Part shown: positions 17,526-29,697 of the stretch, piece by piece | Numbering within the stretch: position 1 is the stretch's first letter | Layout: the number at the start of each line of letters is the position of its first letter | Origin: Ramlibacter sp. Leaf400 | GTDB taxonomy: Bacteria > Pseudomonadota > Gammaproteobacteria > Burkholderiales > Burkholderiaceae_C | Length of the DNA stretch: 33,418 nucleotides | Direction: 5' to 3' | Assembly (NCBI RefSeq): GCF_001424545.1 | Contig: NZ_LMQL01000011.1 | Span: 4,631 to 38,048, forward strand | The notes under the pieces: model-generated | What the model was told of the DNA's origin: nothing | Database searches by the model: none | The model's input: the letters and a program-made list of their open reading frames with translations, nothing else | Made by a program: the position numbers and the translations under genes

Positions 17526-19342
17526 GCGATGGCCTTTCGCGCAGGGTCGCGGGCCCGGGGCCCGGCCTGCGTGGTGTCGAGCAGGAACTTCTGCATGTCC
17601 CAGGCGCCGGTGGGGCAGCGCTCGGCGCACAGGCCGCAGTGCAGGCAGACGTCCTCGTCCTTGGCCATGATGCGGCCGGTCTTGAGCGGCCCGCCGATGT
17701 AGAGGTCCTGCGCCAGGTTGAGCGCCGGCGCCTTCAGGCGCTGCCTCAGTTGCGGCTCCTCGCCGTTCTCGGTGAAGGTGATGCAGTCCATCGGGCAGAT
17801 GTCCACGCAGGCGTCGCACTCGATGCAGGCGCTTTCGGTGAACACGGTCTGCACGTCGCAATTGAGGCAGCGCTGCGCCTCCTTGAAGGCGGTGGCGGCA
17901 TCGAAGCCCAGCTCCACCTCCACCTTGATGCTGGCCAGCGCCCGCTCGGCCTTGGCCCAGGGCACCTTGTAGCGCAGGTCCAGCGAGGTGTCGTTGTCGT
18001 AGCTCCACTCGTGGATGCCCATCTTCTGCGACATCAGGTTGGTCATCGGCGCCGGCCGCACCGCCACGTCCTGCCCGTGAAGGAAGCGGTCGATCGACAC
18101 CGCCGCCTCGTGCCCGTGGGCCACGGCGGTGATGATGTTCTTGGGCCCGAAGGCCGCATCGCCGCCGAAGAAAACGTGCGGCAGCGTGGACTGGAAGCTT
18201 TCCTTGTGCAGCCTGGGCAGGCCCCACTCATCGAACGCCAGGCCGCAATCGCGCTCGATCCAGGGGAAGGCGTTCTCCTGCCCCACGGCCACCAGCACCT
18301 CGTCGCACTCGAAGAAGGCGTCGGGCTCGCCGGTGGGCACCAGGCGGCGTCGGCCGCGCTCGTCGTATTCGGCCTTGACGAGCTCGAACGTCATGCCGGT
18401 CAGGCGGCCGTCCTCGTGCACGAAGGCCTTGGGCACGTGGTAGTTGAGGATGGGGATGCCCTCGTGCATGGCGTCCTCCTTCTCCCAGGGCGACGCCTTC
18501 ATCTCCTCGAATCCGCTGCGCACGATGACCTTGACGTCGGTGCCGCCCAGGCGCCGCGCCGACCGGCAGCAGTCCATCGCCGTGTTGCCGCCGCCCAGCA
18601 CGATCACGCGCTTGCCGACGCTGGTGACGTGCCCGAACGAGACCGAGGCCAGCCATTCGATGCCGATGTGGATCTTCGTGGCGGCTTCCTTGCGGCCGGG
18701 CAGCTCGAGGTCGCGCCCGCGCGGCGCGCCGCAGCCGACGAAGACCGCGTCGTAGCCCTGCGCGAGCAGCGCCTTCATGGAATCGATGCGACGGCCGCCC
18801 TCGAAGCGCACGCCCAGGTCCAGGATGTAGCCGGTCTCCTCGTCGATCACCGACTCGGGCAGGCGGAAGCGCGGGATCTGCGTCCACATGAAGCCGCCGG
18901 CCTTGGCCTCGCCGTCGAAGATCGTGACGTCATAGCCCAGCGGTGCGAGATCGCGCGCCACGGTGAGCGAGGCGGGCCCCGCTCCCACGCAGGCGATGCG
19001 CTTGCCGTTCTTCGGCCCCACCTGGGGCATGCGGCCCCGCACGTCGCCCTTGAAGTCGGCGGTGACGCGCTTCAAGCGGCAGATCGCCACCGGCTCGGGA
19101 TGCTCCGCGTTGGCCTCCTCCACCCGCCCGCGCCGGCAGGCCGGCTCGCAGGGGCGGTCGCAGGTGCGCCCCAGGATGCCCGGGAAGACGTTGGACACCC
19201 AGTTGACCATGTAGGCGTCGCTGTAGCGACCCTGGGCGATCAGCCGGATGTACTCGGGAACGGGGGTGTGGGCGGGACAGGCGTACTGGCAATCGACGAC
19301 CTTGTGGAAATAGGTCGGATCGGCGGTATCGGTTCGCTGCAA
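17522..19342 (-). CDS. korC: FAD/NAD(P)-binding GltD-like oxidoreductase with ferredoxin domains (KorC-like)
   Basis: This 606-residue protein resembles the small subunit of glutamate synthase extended by ferredoxin modules. N-terminal Fe-S cysteines include C18, C22, C61, C65 and C69. An FAD motif GAGPAS is at 120-125 and an NAD(P) motif GGGNTAMD at 250-257. Two C-terminal [4Fe-4S] motifs follow (CIECDACVDICP and CLHCGLCAERCP). It probably passes electrons between the Kor subunits and NAD(P), as I recall for the three-subunit 2-oxoglutarate:NADP oxidoreductase of Azoarcus. The start is a TTG at 19342, supported by AAAGGAG 6 nt upstream and the absence of any nearby ATG. The stop overlaps korA (ATGA). 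Confidence 0.9.
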   Translation of the reverse strand: MQRTDTADPTYFHKVVDCQYACPAHTPVPEYIRLIAQGRYSDAYMVNWVSNVFPGILGRTCDRPCEPACRRGRVEEANAEHPEPVAICRLKRVTADFKGDVRGRMPQVGPKNGKRIACVGAGPASLTVARDLAPLGYDVTIFDGEAKAGGFMWTQIPRFRLPESVIDEETGYILDLGVRFEGGRRIDSMKALLAQGYDAVFVGCGAPRGRDLELPGRKEAATKIHIGIEWLASVSFGHVTSVGKRVIVLGGGNTAMDCCRSARRLGGTDVKVIVRSGFEEMKASPWEKEDAMHEGIPILNYHVPKAFVHEDGRLTGMTFELVKAEYDERGRRRLVPTGEPDAFFECDEVLVAVGQENAFPWIERDCGLAFDEWGLPRLHKESFQSTLPHVFFGGDAAFGPKNIITAVAHGHEAAVSIDRFLHGQDVAVRPAPMTNLMSQKMGIHEWSYDNDTSLDLRYKVPWAKAERALASIKVEVELGFDAATAFKEAQRCLNCDVQTVFTESACIECDACVDICPMDCITFTENGEEPQLRQRLKAPALNLAQDLYIGGPLKTGRIMAKDEDVCLHCGLCAERCPTGAWDMQKFLLDTTQAGPRARDPARKAIA

Positions 19343-19468
19343 GGTGTCTCCTTTAGCGCATCCCGCCGGCGCCCTGCGGCGCTCGCCGGGGCGGGGCTCT
19401 CAATCCCCGTCCCCCACTATGGCGCCCGGGTCCCCCGCCGCTGCTCGGGGCTTACCCGGGTGGGCAAC

Positions 19469-20506
19469 TCAACCGCGCGGCGCGGTGTCGCCCAGCACGA
19501 TGCTTTCGTATGCGTGCAGCGAAGGCAGGCCGCCCGTGTGCAGGAAGAGCACGTTCTCTTCCGGCTCGAAGAAGCCCTGGCGAGCCAGGCCGATGAGGCC
19601 GGCCATGATCTTGCCGGTGTAGACCGGGTCCAGCGGAATGCCCTCGGTGCGGGCCAGCAGCTGCACCGCCTCCACCATCGCCGCGTTCGGCACCGAGTAC
19701 TTGGGCTGCCAGTAGCCGCCGATGCTCTGCACGGCTTCGCGCGGCACCTGGATGCCGGTGCCCAGCAGGTCCATCACGGCCTGCGCCTCCTTGTGCACCA
19801 GGGGCTCCTGGTCGGCCGGATCACGGCTGACGCCGATGCCCACGAGGGGGATGCGGATGTTGTTGCCCAGGAAGCCGGCCACCATGCCGCCATGGGTGCC
19901 GGAGCTGCCCGAGCCCACCACCACGCGGTCGATCTTCAGCCCCTGCTCGAACAGCTGCTGCTGCAGCTCCTGCGCGCAGGCCACGTAGCCCAGCCCGCCC
20001 AGCGCGTTGGAGCCGCCGCCGGGGATGATGTAGCCCTTGCGGCCCTCGGCTGCCAGCGCGTCGGCCATCTTCTGCATCTCGGCGGCCATGTTGCTGCCGC
20101 CGGGCACGACGGTGATCTTCTCCACGCCCAGCAGGCGGAACATGAAGTTGTTGCCGCTGGCCTTGGGGTCGTAGCTCTCGGGCACGCGCTCCTCGATGAC
20201 GAAGCGGCACTTCAGCCCCTCCTTCACCGCGGCAGCCAGCGTGATGCGGCAGTGGTTGGACTGCGGCGCGCCGCAGGTGACCAGCGTGTCCGCGCCCTGG
20301 GCCAGCGCGTCGGCGACCAGGAACTCCAGCTTGCGCGTCTTGTTGCCGCCGGGGAACAGGCCCAGCATGTCGTCGCGCTTGATCCACACGCGCGGGCCCT
20401 TGCCGCCGGGGCAGGTCTTCGCGAGCGCGGCGGTGAAGTGGGGGAGGAATTCGATCGGGGTGGCGAACGGCGTGTAGCGCCGGCGGGGGAATCGGGAGAG
20501 GTCCAT
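19469..20506 (-). CDS. dcyD: D-cysteine desulfhydrase-like PLP enzyme (ACC deaminase family)
   Basis: This 345-residue protein is a fold-type II PLP enzyme of the D-cysteine desulfhydrase/ACC deaminase family. The cofactor lysine lies in GGNKTRKLEF near residue 55. The CGAPQSNHCR and GSGSSGTHGG segments are family hallmarks. D-cysteine desulfhydrase releases sulfide, pyruvate and ammonia; ACC deaminase cleaves aminocyclopropane carboxylate. I favour the first from overall resemblance, but specificity needs alignment of active-site residues. The ATG at 20506 has no Shine-Dalgarno and a TAAGAT hexamer (20513-20518) 6 nt upstream, suggesting a leaderless mRNA. It is divergent from a Bug binding protein. 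Confidence 0.85.
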   Translation of the reverse strand: MDLSRFPRRRYTPFATPIEFLPHFTAALAKTCPGGKGPRVWIKRDDMLGLFPGGNKTRKLEFLVADALAQGADTLVTCGAPQSNHCRITLAAAVKEGLKCRFVIEERVPESYDPKASGNNFMFRLLGVEKITVVPGGSNMAAEMQKMADALAAEGRKGYIIPGGGSNALGGLGYVACAQELQQQLFEQGLKIDRVVVGSGSSGTHGGMVAGFLGNNIRIPLVGIGVSRDPADQEPLVHKEAQAVMDLLGTGIQVPREAVQSIGGYWQPKYSVPNAAMVEAVQLLARTEGIPLDPVYTGKIMAGLIGLARQGFFEPEENVLFLHTGGLPSLHAYESIVLGDTAPRG

Positions 20507-20512
20507 GCGCCG

Positions 20513-20539
20513 ATCTTAAACACCGCCGCTCCCTAGAAT
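20513..20539. promoter_or_regulatory. divergent -10 elements of dcyD (minus) and the Bug gene (plus)
   Basis: TAAGAT on the minus strand (20513-20518) lies 6 nt from the dcyD ATG, and TAGAAT on the plus strand (20534-20539) lies 26 nt before the Bug ATG at 20566. Both hexamers are followed by CGGCGC. The gap between the two genes is only 59 bp, so the two promoters overlap. Good -35 hexamers are not visible in either direction. Confidence 0.4.
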
Positions 20540-20565
20540 CGGCGCTCCATCCCACAGGAGTTCCA

Positions 20566-21528
20566 ATGCCCTTCCGCCGGCTCGTCGTCGCCCTGCTTGC
20601 CTGTACCGCAGCCTTCGCGCACGCCCAATCCGCTTCCAGCGGCAAACCGATCCGCTTCATCGTGCCCTACCTGGCGGGCGGCACCACCGACCTGGTCGCA
20701 CGCACGGTGGGCGAGGAGATGGCGCGCCGGCTCGGCCAGCCCGTGGTCATCGAGAACCGGCCCGGCGCCGGCGGCAACATCGGCATGGATGCCGTGGCCA
20801 AGGCGGCGCCCGACGGCACCACCATCGGCTTCGGCGCGATCTCGACCAACGCGCTCAACGCCCACATCTACCGCAAGATGCCTTTCGATCCGCGGCGCGA
20901 CTTCACCGCCGTCGGCATGCTGGGCTACTCGACCATCGTGCTCGAGGTGGGCCCCGGCGTGCCGGTGAAGGACGTGAAGGACTTCATCGCCCATGCCCGC
21001 CGCAACCCGGGCCTGCATTTCGGCACCGCCGGCGCCGGCACCTCGATGCACCTGGCCGGCACGATGTTCGCGCAGATGGCCGGCGTGAACCTGGTGCACG
21101 TGCCGTACAAGGGCAGCGTTCCCGGCATCACCGACATGCTGGGCGGGCACCTGCCGGCGATGTTCGACAACCTGCCGGCCTCGCTGCCGCACATCCAGGC
21201 CGGCAAGCTCAAGCCGCTGGCCGTGGCGGGCAAGCGCCGCTCGCCCGCGCTGCCGGACGTGCCCACGATGGCCGAGGCGGGCCTGGCGGGCTATGAAGTG
21301 GATCCCTGGTTCGGCGTGTACGGGCCGGCCGGCATGGACCCGAAGGTGGTGCGCGCGCTCAACACCGCGCTGGTGGAGGCGCTGCGCCAGCCCGCGGTGA
21401 AGGACAAGCTGGAGAAGGCCGGCTTCACGCCGCAAGGCTCCACGCCCGAGGAGCTGGAGAAGCTCACCCAGTCCGAGTACGTGCGGCTGGGCAAGGTGGC
21501 CTCGCAGGCTCAGATGATCGCGGACTGA
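20566..21528 (+). CDS. Bug-family (tripartite tricarboxylate transporter) substrate-binding protein
   Basis: This 320-residue periplasmic protein belongs to the Bug/TctC family. A signal peptide of about 20 residues ends at AFAHAQ. The typical [11 protein letters not shown] start of the mature domain, the [11 protein letters not shown] loop and the HVPYKGS segment follow. Such proteins bind carboxylates or related small ligands and are highly expanded in Burkholderiales, often without cognate membrane subunits. No tctA or tctB is nearby. AGGAG lies 7 nt before the ATG. Its 3' end overlaps that of the convergent VOC gene by 19 bp. The ligand cannot be inferred. Confidence 0.93.
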   Translation: MPFRRLVVALLACTAAFAHAQSASSGKPIRFIVPYLAGGTTDLVARTVGEEMARRLGQPVVIENRPGAGGNIGMDAVAKAAPDGTTIGFGAISTNALNAHIYRKMPFDPRRDFTAVGMLGYSTIVLEVGPGVPVKDVKDFIAHARRNPGLHFGTAGAGTSMHLAGTMFAQMAGVNLVHVPYKGSVPGITDMLGGHLPAMFDNLPASLPHIQAGKLKPLAVAGKRRSPALPDVPTMAEAGLAGYEVDPWFGVYGPAGMDPKVVRALNTALVEALRQPAVKDKLEKAGFTPQGSTPEELEKLTQSEYVRLGKVASQAQMIAD

Positions 21529-21997
21529 GCCAGGGCCGAGAACGCCTTCACCACCTCGGGCGGGGCCTGCACCAGCTCGATCAGCACGCCTTCGCCACCG
21601 ATCGGGCTGTCCTCGTTGCCCTTGGGGTGGATGAAGCAGATGTCGAAGCCGGCGGCACCCTTGCGGATGCCGCCCGGCGCGAAGCGCACGCCCTGCTCGC
21701 CCAGCCACTTGACGGCCACGGGCAGGTCGTCGATCCACAGGCCGATGTGGTTGAGCGGCGTCGCGTGGACCGCCGGCTTGCCGTTCGGATCGATCGGCTG
21801 CATCAGGTCCACCTCCACCTTGAGCGGCCCGGCGCCCAGCGCGCAGATGTCCTCGTCGACGTTCTCGCGCTCGCTCCTGAACGTGCCGGTGACCTCCAGG
21901 CCGAACACGTCGACCCAGAGCTTGCGCAGCCGCTGCTTGTCGGGGCCGCCGATGGCGATCTGCTGCACACCCAGCACGCGGAAGGGTCTGGTCGTCG

Positions 21998-22001
<4 letters not shown>
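21510..22001 (-). CDS. VOC-family protein, candidate methylmalonyl-CoA epimerase
   Basis: This 163-residue protein has the paired beta-alpha-beta units of the vicinal-oxygen-chelate fold. It is the last gene after pccA, overlapping it by 4 bp (ATGA), in a cluster with mcm, meaB and pccAB. The missing step of this pathway is epimerisation of (S)- to (R)-methylmalonyl-CoA, so this role is likely. Expected metal ligands would be Q14, E63, H85 (LNHIGLWI) and E142 (IELVQ). The first position is normally histidine in characterised epimerases but is glutamine here, which weakens the assignment. A glyoxalase or other VOC activity remains possible. Confidence 0.7.
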
Positions 22002-24049
<2,048 letters not shown>

Positions 24050-24068
24050 GGTGGTTCTCACTTGTCGC

Positions 24069-24145
24069 CGTCATTCCCGCGAAGGCGGGAATCCAGTCCG
24101 GCACGCGGAGGGAAGCACTGGATCCCCGCCTTCGCGGGGATGACG
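24069..24145. repeat. 29-bp inverted repeat of the GTCATTCCCGCG type within the pcc operon
   Basis: The arms at 24069-24097 and 24117-24145 are complementary over 29 bp with two mismatches, separated by 19 bp. Each arm also folds on itself (TCCCGC/GCGGGA). This sequence type (GTCATTCCCGCGAAGGCGGG) is a widespread proteobacterial intergenic repeat, from memory. It lies between the pccB stop and the pccA start, so it would be transcribed and may affect mRNA stability or relative expression of the two subunits. Confidence 0.9.
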
Positions 24146-24155
24146 AGAGGGGACG

Positions 24156-25688
<1,533 letters not shown>

Positions 25689-25706
25689 TGCTCTTCTCCG
25701 AATGTC

Positions 25707-26717
25707 CTAGTCGATCCGTTCCGGCGGCGCCGCGTGCCACAGCGCCAGCAGCTGCCGCGCCGCGGTGGACGCGGGCACGCCGCCCCCTTCCACCTCCTGC
25801 AGCAGCTGCGGCAGCCGCGCCCTGACCTGCGGGTGCGCGCGGAAGTCGTGCTTGAGCCCGCTCTCGATGCGCTCCCACATCCAGTTGCGGGCCTGGTGCC
25901 GGCGCCGGGCCTCGATGGCGCCGGCCCCGCCCTGCAGCTGGCGGTAGCGGCTCACCGCCTGCCAGAAGCTCTCGATGCCCTCGCCGGTGAGCGCGCTCAG
26001 CTGCAGCACCTGCGCATGCCAGGGGCCGCGGTCGCGCCCCTGCTGGCTGAACAGGCGCAGCGCGCTGGTGATCTGGGCCTGGGCTCGGGTGGCGGCGTCG
26101 GGGTCGAGGTCGGCCTTGTTGATGGCCACCAGGTCGGCCAGCTCCATCACGCCCTTCTTGATCGCCTGCAGGTCGTCGCCGGCGTTGGGCAGCTGCAGCA
26201 GCACGAACATGTCGGTCATGCCGGCCACCGCCGTCTCGCTCTGGCCCACGCCGACCGTCTCCACGATCACCACGTCGTAGCCGGCGGCCTCGCAGACCAG
26301 CATGGCCTCTCGCGTCTTGTCCGCCACGCCGCCCAGCGTGCCGGACGAGGGACTGGGGCGGATGTACGCCTTCTCGTGCACCGAGAGCTTCTCCATCCGC
26401 GTCTTGTCGCCCAGGATGGAGCCGCCCGAGACGCTGCTGGACGGATCGATGGTCAGCACCGCCACGCGCTGCCCCTGGTCGATCAGGTACAGGCCCAGCG
26501 CTTCGATGAAGGTGCTCTTGCCCACGCCGGGGACGCCCGAGATGCCCAGGCGGAAGGCCTTGCCGGTGTGGGGCAGCAGGGCCGTGAGGAGCTCGTCGCC
26601 CCGGGCTCGGTGGTCGTCGCGCGTCGATTCCAGGAGCGTGATCGCCTTGGCGATCGCGCGACGCTGCCGCCCCCCATCGCAGGCGAGGATGTCCGCCGGC
26701 GCGACGACCGCCTTCAC
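25707..26717 (-). CDS. meaB: Methylmalonyl-CoA mutase-associated GTPase MeaB (ArgK-like)
   Basis: This 336-residue G3E-type GTPase protects and reloads B12-dependent methylmalonyl-CoA mutase. Walker A is GVPGVGKST (61-69), a switch region is [12 protein letters not shown], and the base-recognition motif is NKAD. The start is GTG at 26717, with GAGGTG 5 nt upstream. This GTG overlaps the stop of the upstream PIN-domain toxin gene (GTGA), so translation of meaB is probably coupled to it. In most genomes meaB directly follows the mutase gene; here a toxin-antitoxin pair intervenes. Confidence 0.95.
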   Translation of the reverse strand: MKAVVAPADILACDGGRQRRAIAKAITLLESTRDDHRARGDELLTALLPHTGKAFRLGISGVPGVGKSTFIEALGLYLIDQGQRVAVLTIDPSSSVSGGSILGDKTRMEKLSVHEKAYIRPSPSSGTLGGVADKTREAMLVCEAAGYDVVIVETVGVGQSETAVAGMTDMFVLLQLPNAGDDLQAIKKGVMELADLVAINKADLDPDAATRAQAQITSALRLFSQQGRDRGPWHAQVLQLSALTGEGIESFWQAVSRYRQLQGGAGAIEARRRHQARNWMWERIESGLKHDFRAHPQVRARLPQLLQEVEGGGVPASTAARQLLALWHAAPPERID

Positions 26718-27133
26718 GCCAGCACCTCGAAGCCGCGGCCGTCCGGCAGCTTGTAGCGAAGGAAATCGCGCCGGTCCTCGGTGAGGATGGCCTGCGTGTC
26801 GAGCTGGCTGGCCAGCCAGACCAGCGAGGCGTCGGCCAGGTCCATCAGGGACTTGTGTTTCTCGGAATAGCGCTGCATCCAGGGCAGCAGCTCGCCCAGG
26901 TCCGCGGCCTCGAAGTTCAGGACGATGGCACCGCCCTTGTGCAGCCAGTGCAGCATCGCCAGGTGGTTGCGGGGCGACAGCAGGTAGCTGGCTTCGGCCA
27001 CGCAGGGCCAGGTGGTGGCGAGCTGGTAGCCGGGTGAATGCCGGCCGATCTTGCCGGCGTAATGGCTGTGTCGCTGCTCGGCGTCGTCGAAGAGCGCCAC
27101 CATGACGCTGGCGTCGAGCAGCACGAATCTCAT
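26714..27133 (-). CDS. PIN-domain ribonuclease toxin (VapC-like)
   Basis: This 139-residue protein is a PIN-domain nuclease, the toxin type of VapBC-like modules that cleave RNA. The acidic metal-binding residues expected of the family are present: D7 ([12 protein letters not shown]), E47 (CVAEASYLL), D98/D101 (LMDLADASL) and D120/D123 (LTEDRRDF). It overlaps the upstream antitoxin gene by 4 bp (ATGA) and the downstream meaB start by 4 bp (GTGA). The catalytic residues look intact, so the toxin should be active. It sits inside a metabolic operon. Confidence 0.9.
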   Translation of the reverse strand: MRFVLLDASVMVALFDDAEQRHSHYAGKIGRHSPGYQLATTWPCVAEASYLLSPRNHLAMLHWLHKGGAIVLNFEAADLGELLPWMQRYSEKHKSLMDLADASLVWLASQLDTQAILTEDRRDFLRYKLPDGRGFEVLA

Positions 27134-27396
27134 TTGCGGCCCTGCTTGTCGGCGACGGCCTTGCGCACCAGCGCCTTCACGTCCGCCGCCTTGTTGGTGC
27201 GGACCCTGGCCTTGGCCGGATCGGGCAGGCCGTAGGCGGCGCGGGCTTCCTGCAGCAGGTGCACGGGGTCCTGCGGCGAGAGCGCCTCGCGCAGCAGCTC
27301 CTGCACGAACCGGGAGCGCGTGCTCCCGCGCCGGGCGACCTCCAGGTCGAGGCGGCGCTCGAGTTCGGGATCGAGCCGGATGGACAAGGTGGACAT
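27130..27396 (-). CDS. Ribbon-helix-helix antitoxin (CopG/VapB-like)
   Basis: This 88-residue protein begins with a ribbon-helix-helix DNA-binding domain: beta strand LSIRLDPE, helices [14 protein letters not shown] and [16 protein letters not shown] charged C-terminal tail follows, which in such antitoxins wraps the toxin. It overlaps the PIN toxin start by 4 bp in the usual antitoxin-first order. The preceding 55 bp after the mcm stop contain an inverted repeat (27416-27428) and a duplicated GTCATAC, a likely autoregulatory operator. VapB, CopG and other RHH families cannot be separated here. Confidence 0.87.
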   Translation of the reverse strand: MSTLSIRLDPELERRLDLEVARRGSTRSRFVQELLREALSPQDPVHLLQEARAAYGLPDPAKARVRTNKAADVKALVRKAVADKQGRK

Positions 27397-27403
27397 GGCG
27401 GTC

Positions 27404-27437
27404 GGCTGTATGACGTATGACAGTCACACAAGTATAC
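27404..27437 (-). promoter_or_regulatory. candidate promoter/operator of the toxin-antitoxin pair
   Basis: The gap between the mcm stop and the antitoxin start is AT-richer than its surroundings. On the minus strand it contains two tandem GTCATAC units, an imperfect inverted repeat TGTGAC-T-GTCATA (27416-27428) and the palindrome GTATAC. A TTGCGT with CATACG 16 bp downstream could serve as promoter. RHH antitoxins usually bind such short repeats. This would allow expression independent of mcm. Confidence 0.45.
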
Positions 27438-27451
27438 GCAATCGAAGCGGC

Positions 27452-29608
27452 TCAGGCGGCCTGCGCCTTGCGGATCTGCTCCAGCACGTCCTTGGCGCTG
27501 GCCGGGATGGGGGTGCCGGGGCCGTAGATGCCCTTGACGCCCGCGTCGTAGAGGAAGCCGTAGTCCTGCTGCGGGATCACGCCGCCGACGAACACGATGA
27601 TGTCGTCGGCGCCCTGCTTGCGCAGCTCCTCGATGATGGCCGGCACCAGGGTCTTGTGACCGGCGGCCAGCGTGGAGACGCCCACCGCGTGCACGTCATT
27701 CTCGATCGCCTGGCGGGCGCACTCCTCCGGCGTCTGGAACAGCGGCCCCATGTCGACGTCGAAGCCCAGGTCGGCGTAGGCCGTGGCCACCACCTTGGCG
27801 CCGCGGTCGTGGCCGTCCTGGCCCAGCTTGGCGACCATCACCCGCGGGCGCCGGCCCTGCTCCTGCGCGAAGCGGTCGATCTCGTCCTTGAGTTTTTCCC
27901 AGCCCTCGGCCGAGTCGTAGGCAGCTGCGTACACGCCGGTCACCTTCTGGGTATCGGCGCGGTGGCGCCCGAACACTTTCTCCAGCGCGTCGGACACCTC
28001 GCCGACCGTGGCCCGCAGGCGGATCGCCCGGATGCTCAGGTCGAGCAGGTTGCCGTCGCCCTTCTGCGCCGCGGCCGTCAGGGCCTCCAGCGCGGCCTGC
28101 ACGCTGGCGCCGTCGCGCCCGGCGCGCAGCTTCTGCAGGCGCGCCACCTGCTGCTCGCGCACCATGTGGTTGTCCACCTCGAGGGTCTCGACCGGATCCT
28201 CCTTGGCCAGGCGGTACTTGTTGACGCCGACGATCACGTCCTTGCCGGCGTCGATGCGGGCCTGCTTCTCGGCCGCGGCGGCCTCGATCTTCAGCTTGGC
28301 CCAGCCCGAGTCCACCGCGCGCACCATGCCGCCCATGGCCTCGACTTCCTCGATGATCTTCCAGGCGGCGTCGGCCATCTCCTGGGTCAGCTTCTCCATC
28401 AGGTAGCTGCCGGCCCACGGATCGATGACGTCGGGGATGTGCGTCTCCTCCTGGAGGATCAGCTGCGTGTTGCGCGCGATGCGCGAGGAGAACGCAGAGG
28501 GCAGCGCGATCGCCTCGTCGAAGCTGTTGGTGTGCAGCGACTGGGTGCCTCCGAACACCGCCGCCATCGCCTCCACGGTGGTGCGCACGATGTTGTTGTA
28601 GGGGTCCTGCTCGGTGAGCGACCAGCCCGAGGTCTGGCAGTGCGTGCGCAGCATCAGGCTCTTGGGGCTCCTGGCCCCGAAGTCCTTCATGATGCGGCAC
28701 CACAGCAGGCGGGCCGCGCGCATCTTGGCGATCTCGAGATAGAAGTTCATCCCGATCGCCCAGAAGAACGACAGGCGGCCGGCGAAGTCGTCGACGTTCA
28801 GGCCCTTGGCCGTCGCCGTCTTCACGTACTCCTTGCCGTCGGCCAGCGTGAAGGCCAGCTCCAGCGCCTGGTTCGCCCCCGCCTCCTGCATGTGGTAGCC
28901 GGAGATCGAGATCGAGTTGAACTTCGGCATGTTCTTCGCCGTGTACTCGATGATGTCGCCCACGATCCGCATGCTGGGCTGCGGCGGATAGATGTAGGTG
29001 TTGCGGACCATGAACTCCTTGAGGATGTCGTTCTGGATGGTCCCGGACAGCTTGTCCTGCGCAACGCCCTGCTCCTCGGCCGCCACCACGTAGCCGGCCA
29101 GCACCGGCAGCACGGCGCCGTTCATGGTCATGGACACCGACACCTTGTCCAGCGGGATGCCGTCGAACAGGATCTTCATGTCCTCCACCGAGTCGATCGC
29201 CACGCCGGCCTTGCCAACGTCGCCGGTCACGCGCGGGTGGTCGCTGTCGTAGCCGCGGTGCGTGGCCAGGTCGAAGGCGACCGACACGCCCTGCCCGCCC
29301 GCCTCCAGCGCCTTGCGGTAGAACGCGTTGGACTCCTCGGCCGTGGAAAAGCCCGCGTACTGGCGCAGGGTCCAGGGCCGCACCGCGTACATCGTGGCCT
29401 GGGGCCCGCGCACGTAAGGCTCGAAGCCCGGGAGGGTGTTGGTGTGCTCGAGGCCCTTGAGGTCCTCGGCCGTGTAGAGCGGCTTGACGGCGATGCCGTC
29501 CGGGGTGATCCAGTTCAGGGCCTGGGGGTCGCCGCCGGGCGCGGACTTGGCGGCGGCCTTGGCCCACGCCTCGAGGCTGACGGGCGGGAATTCGGGGGCT
29601 GAGCTCAT
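27452..29608 (-). CDS. scpA: Methylmalonyl-CoA mutase (single-chain, B12-dependent)
   Basis: This 718-residue protein isomerises (R)-methylmalonyl-CoA to succinyl-CoA with adenosylcobalamin. The catalytic TIM-barrel domain fills about 40-560. The C-terminal B12 domain carries the DxHxxG motif in GQDGHDRG (axial H600), the VSTLAAGH segment and the FVGGVIP loop. The full length suggests the single-chain form like E. coli Sbm/ScpA. The ATG at 29608 has no Shine-Dalgarno; the upstream bases are pyrimidine-rich. A TAAGAT hexamer (29639-29644, minus) could be the -10. It is first in the operon and divergent from a GntR regulator. Confidence 0.97.
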   Translation of the reverse strand: MSSAPEFPPVSLEAWAKAAAKSAPGGDPQALNWITPDGIAVKPLYTAEDLKGLEHTNTLPGFEPYVRGPQATMYAVRPWTLRQYAGFSTAEESNAFYRKALEAGGQGVSVAFDLATHRGYDSDHPRVTGDVGKAGVAIDSVEDMKILFDGIPLDKVSVSMTMNGAVLPVLAGYVVAAEEQGVAQDKLSGTIQNDILKEFMVRNTYIYPPQPSMRIVGDIIEYTAKNMPKFNSISISGYHMQEAGANQALELAFTLADGKEYVKTATAKGLNVDDFAGRLSFFWAIGMNFYLEIAKMRAARLLWCRIMKDFGARSPKSLMLRTHCQTSGWSLTEQDPYNNIVRTTVEAMAAVFGGTQSLHTNSFDEAIALPSAFSSRIARNTQLILQEETHIPDVIDPWAGSYLMEKLTQEMADAAWKIIEEVEAMGGMVRAVDSGWAKLKIEAAAAEKQARIDAGKDVIVGVNKYRLAKEDPVETLEVDNHMVREQQVARLQKLRAGRDGASVQAALEALTAAAQKGDGNLLDLSIRAIRLRATVGEVSDALEKVFGRHRADTQKVTGVYAAAYDSAEGWEKLKDEIDRFAQEQGRRPRVMVAKLGQDGHDRGAKVVATAYADLGFDVDMGPLFQTPEECARQAIENDVHAVGVSTLAAGHKTLVPAIIEELRKQGADDIIVFVGGVIPQQDYGFLYDAGVKGIYGPGTPIPASAKDVLEQIRKAQAA

Positions 29609-29644
29609 GGGGAGGGTCGGTTCGCGAAGACGGCCGGCATCTTA

Positions 29645-29675
29645 CCGCATTCATAATTATTGATTCAGAATGCGG
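29645..29675. promoter_or_regulatory. candidate operator: 8-bp inverted repeat in the mcm/gntR divergent region
   Basis: CCGCATTC (29645-29652) and GAATGCGG (29668-29675) form a perfect inverted repeat around a 15-bp AT-rich centre that itself holds ATAATTAT. It lies between a possible mcm -10 (29639-29644, minus) and the gntR -10 (29684-29689, plus), and overlaps the gntR -35. Binding here would affect both genes. The operator role is inferred from position and symmetry; the spacing is longer than the usual FadR-type site. Confidence 0.5.
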
Positions 29676-29689
29676 ATGACGCCTAGAAT
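29660..29689 (+). promoter_or_regulatory. gntR promoter, near-leaderless
   Basis: TTGATT (29660-29665) and TAGAAT (29684-29689) are separated by 18 bp. The gntR ATG begins 8 nt after the -10 hexamer, so transcription would start within about two bases of the start codon. No ribosome binding site lies between. The -35 falls inside the candidate operator. Confidence 0.5.
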
Positions 29690-29697
29690 CGCCGCCC

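Noticed and set aside
17639..20536. A 965-codon open frame on the plus strand opposite korC and dcyD
   Set aside because: It is antisense to two well-supported genes, and the translation is rich in H, R, A, G and V without domain motifs.
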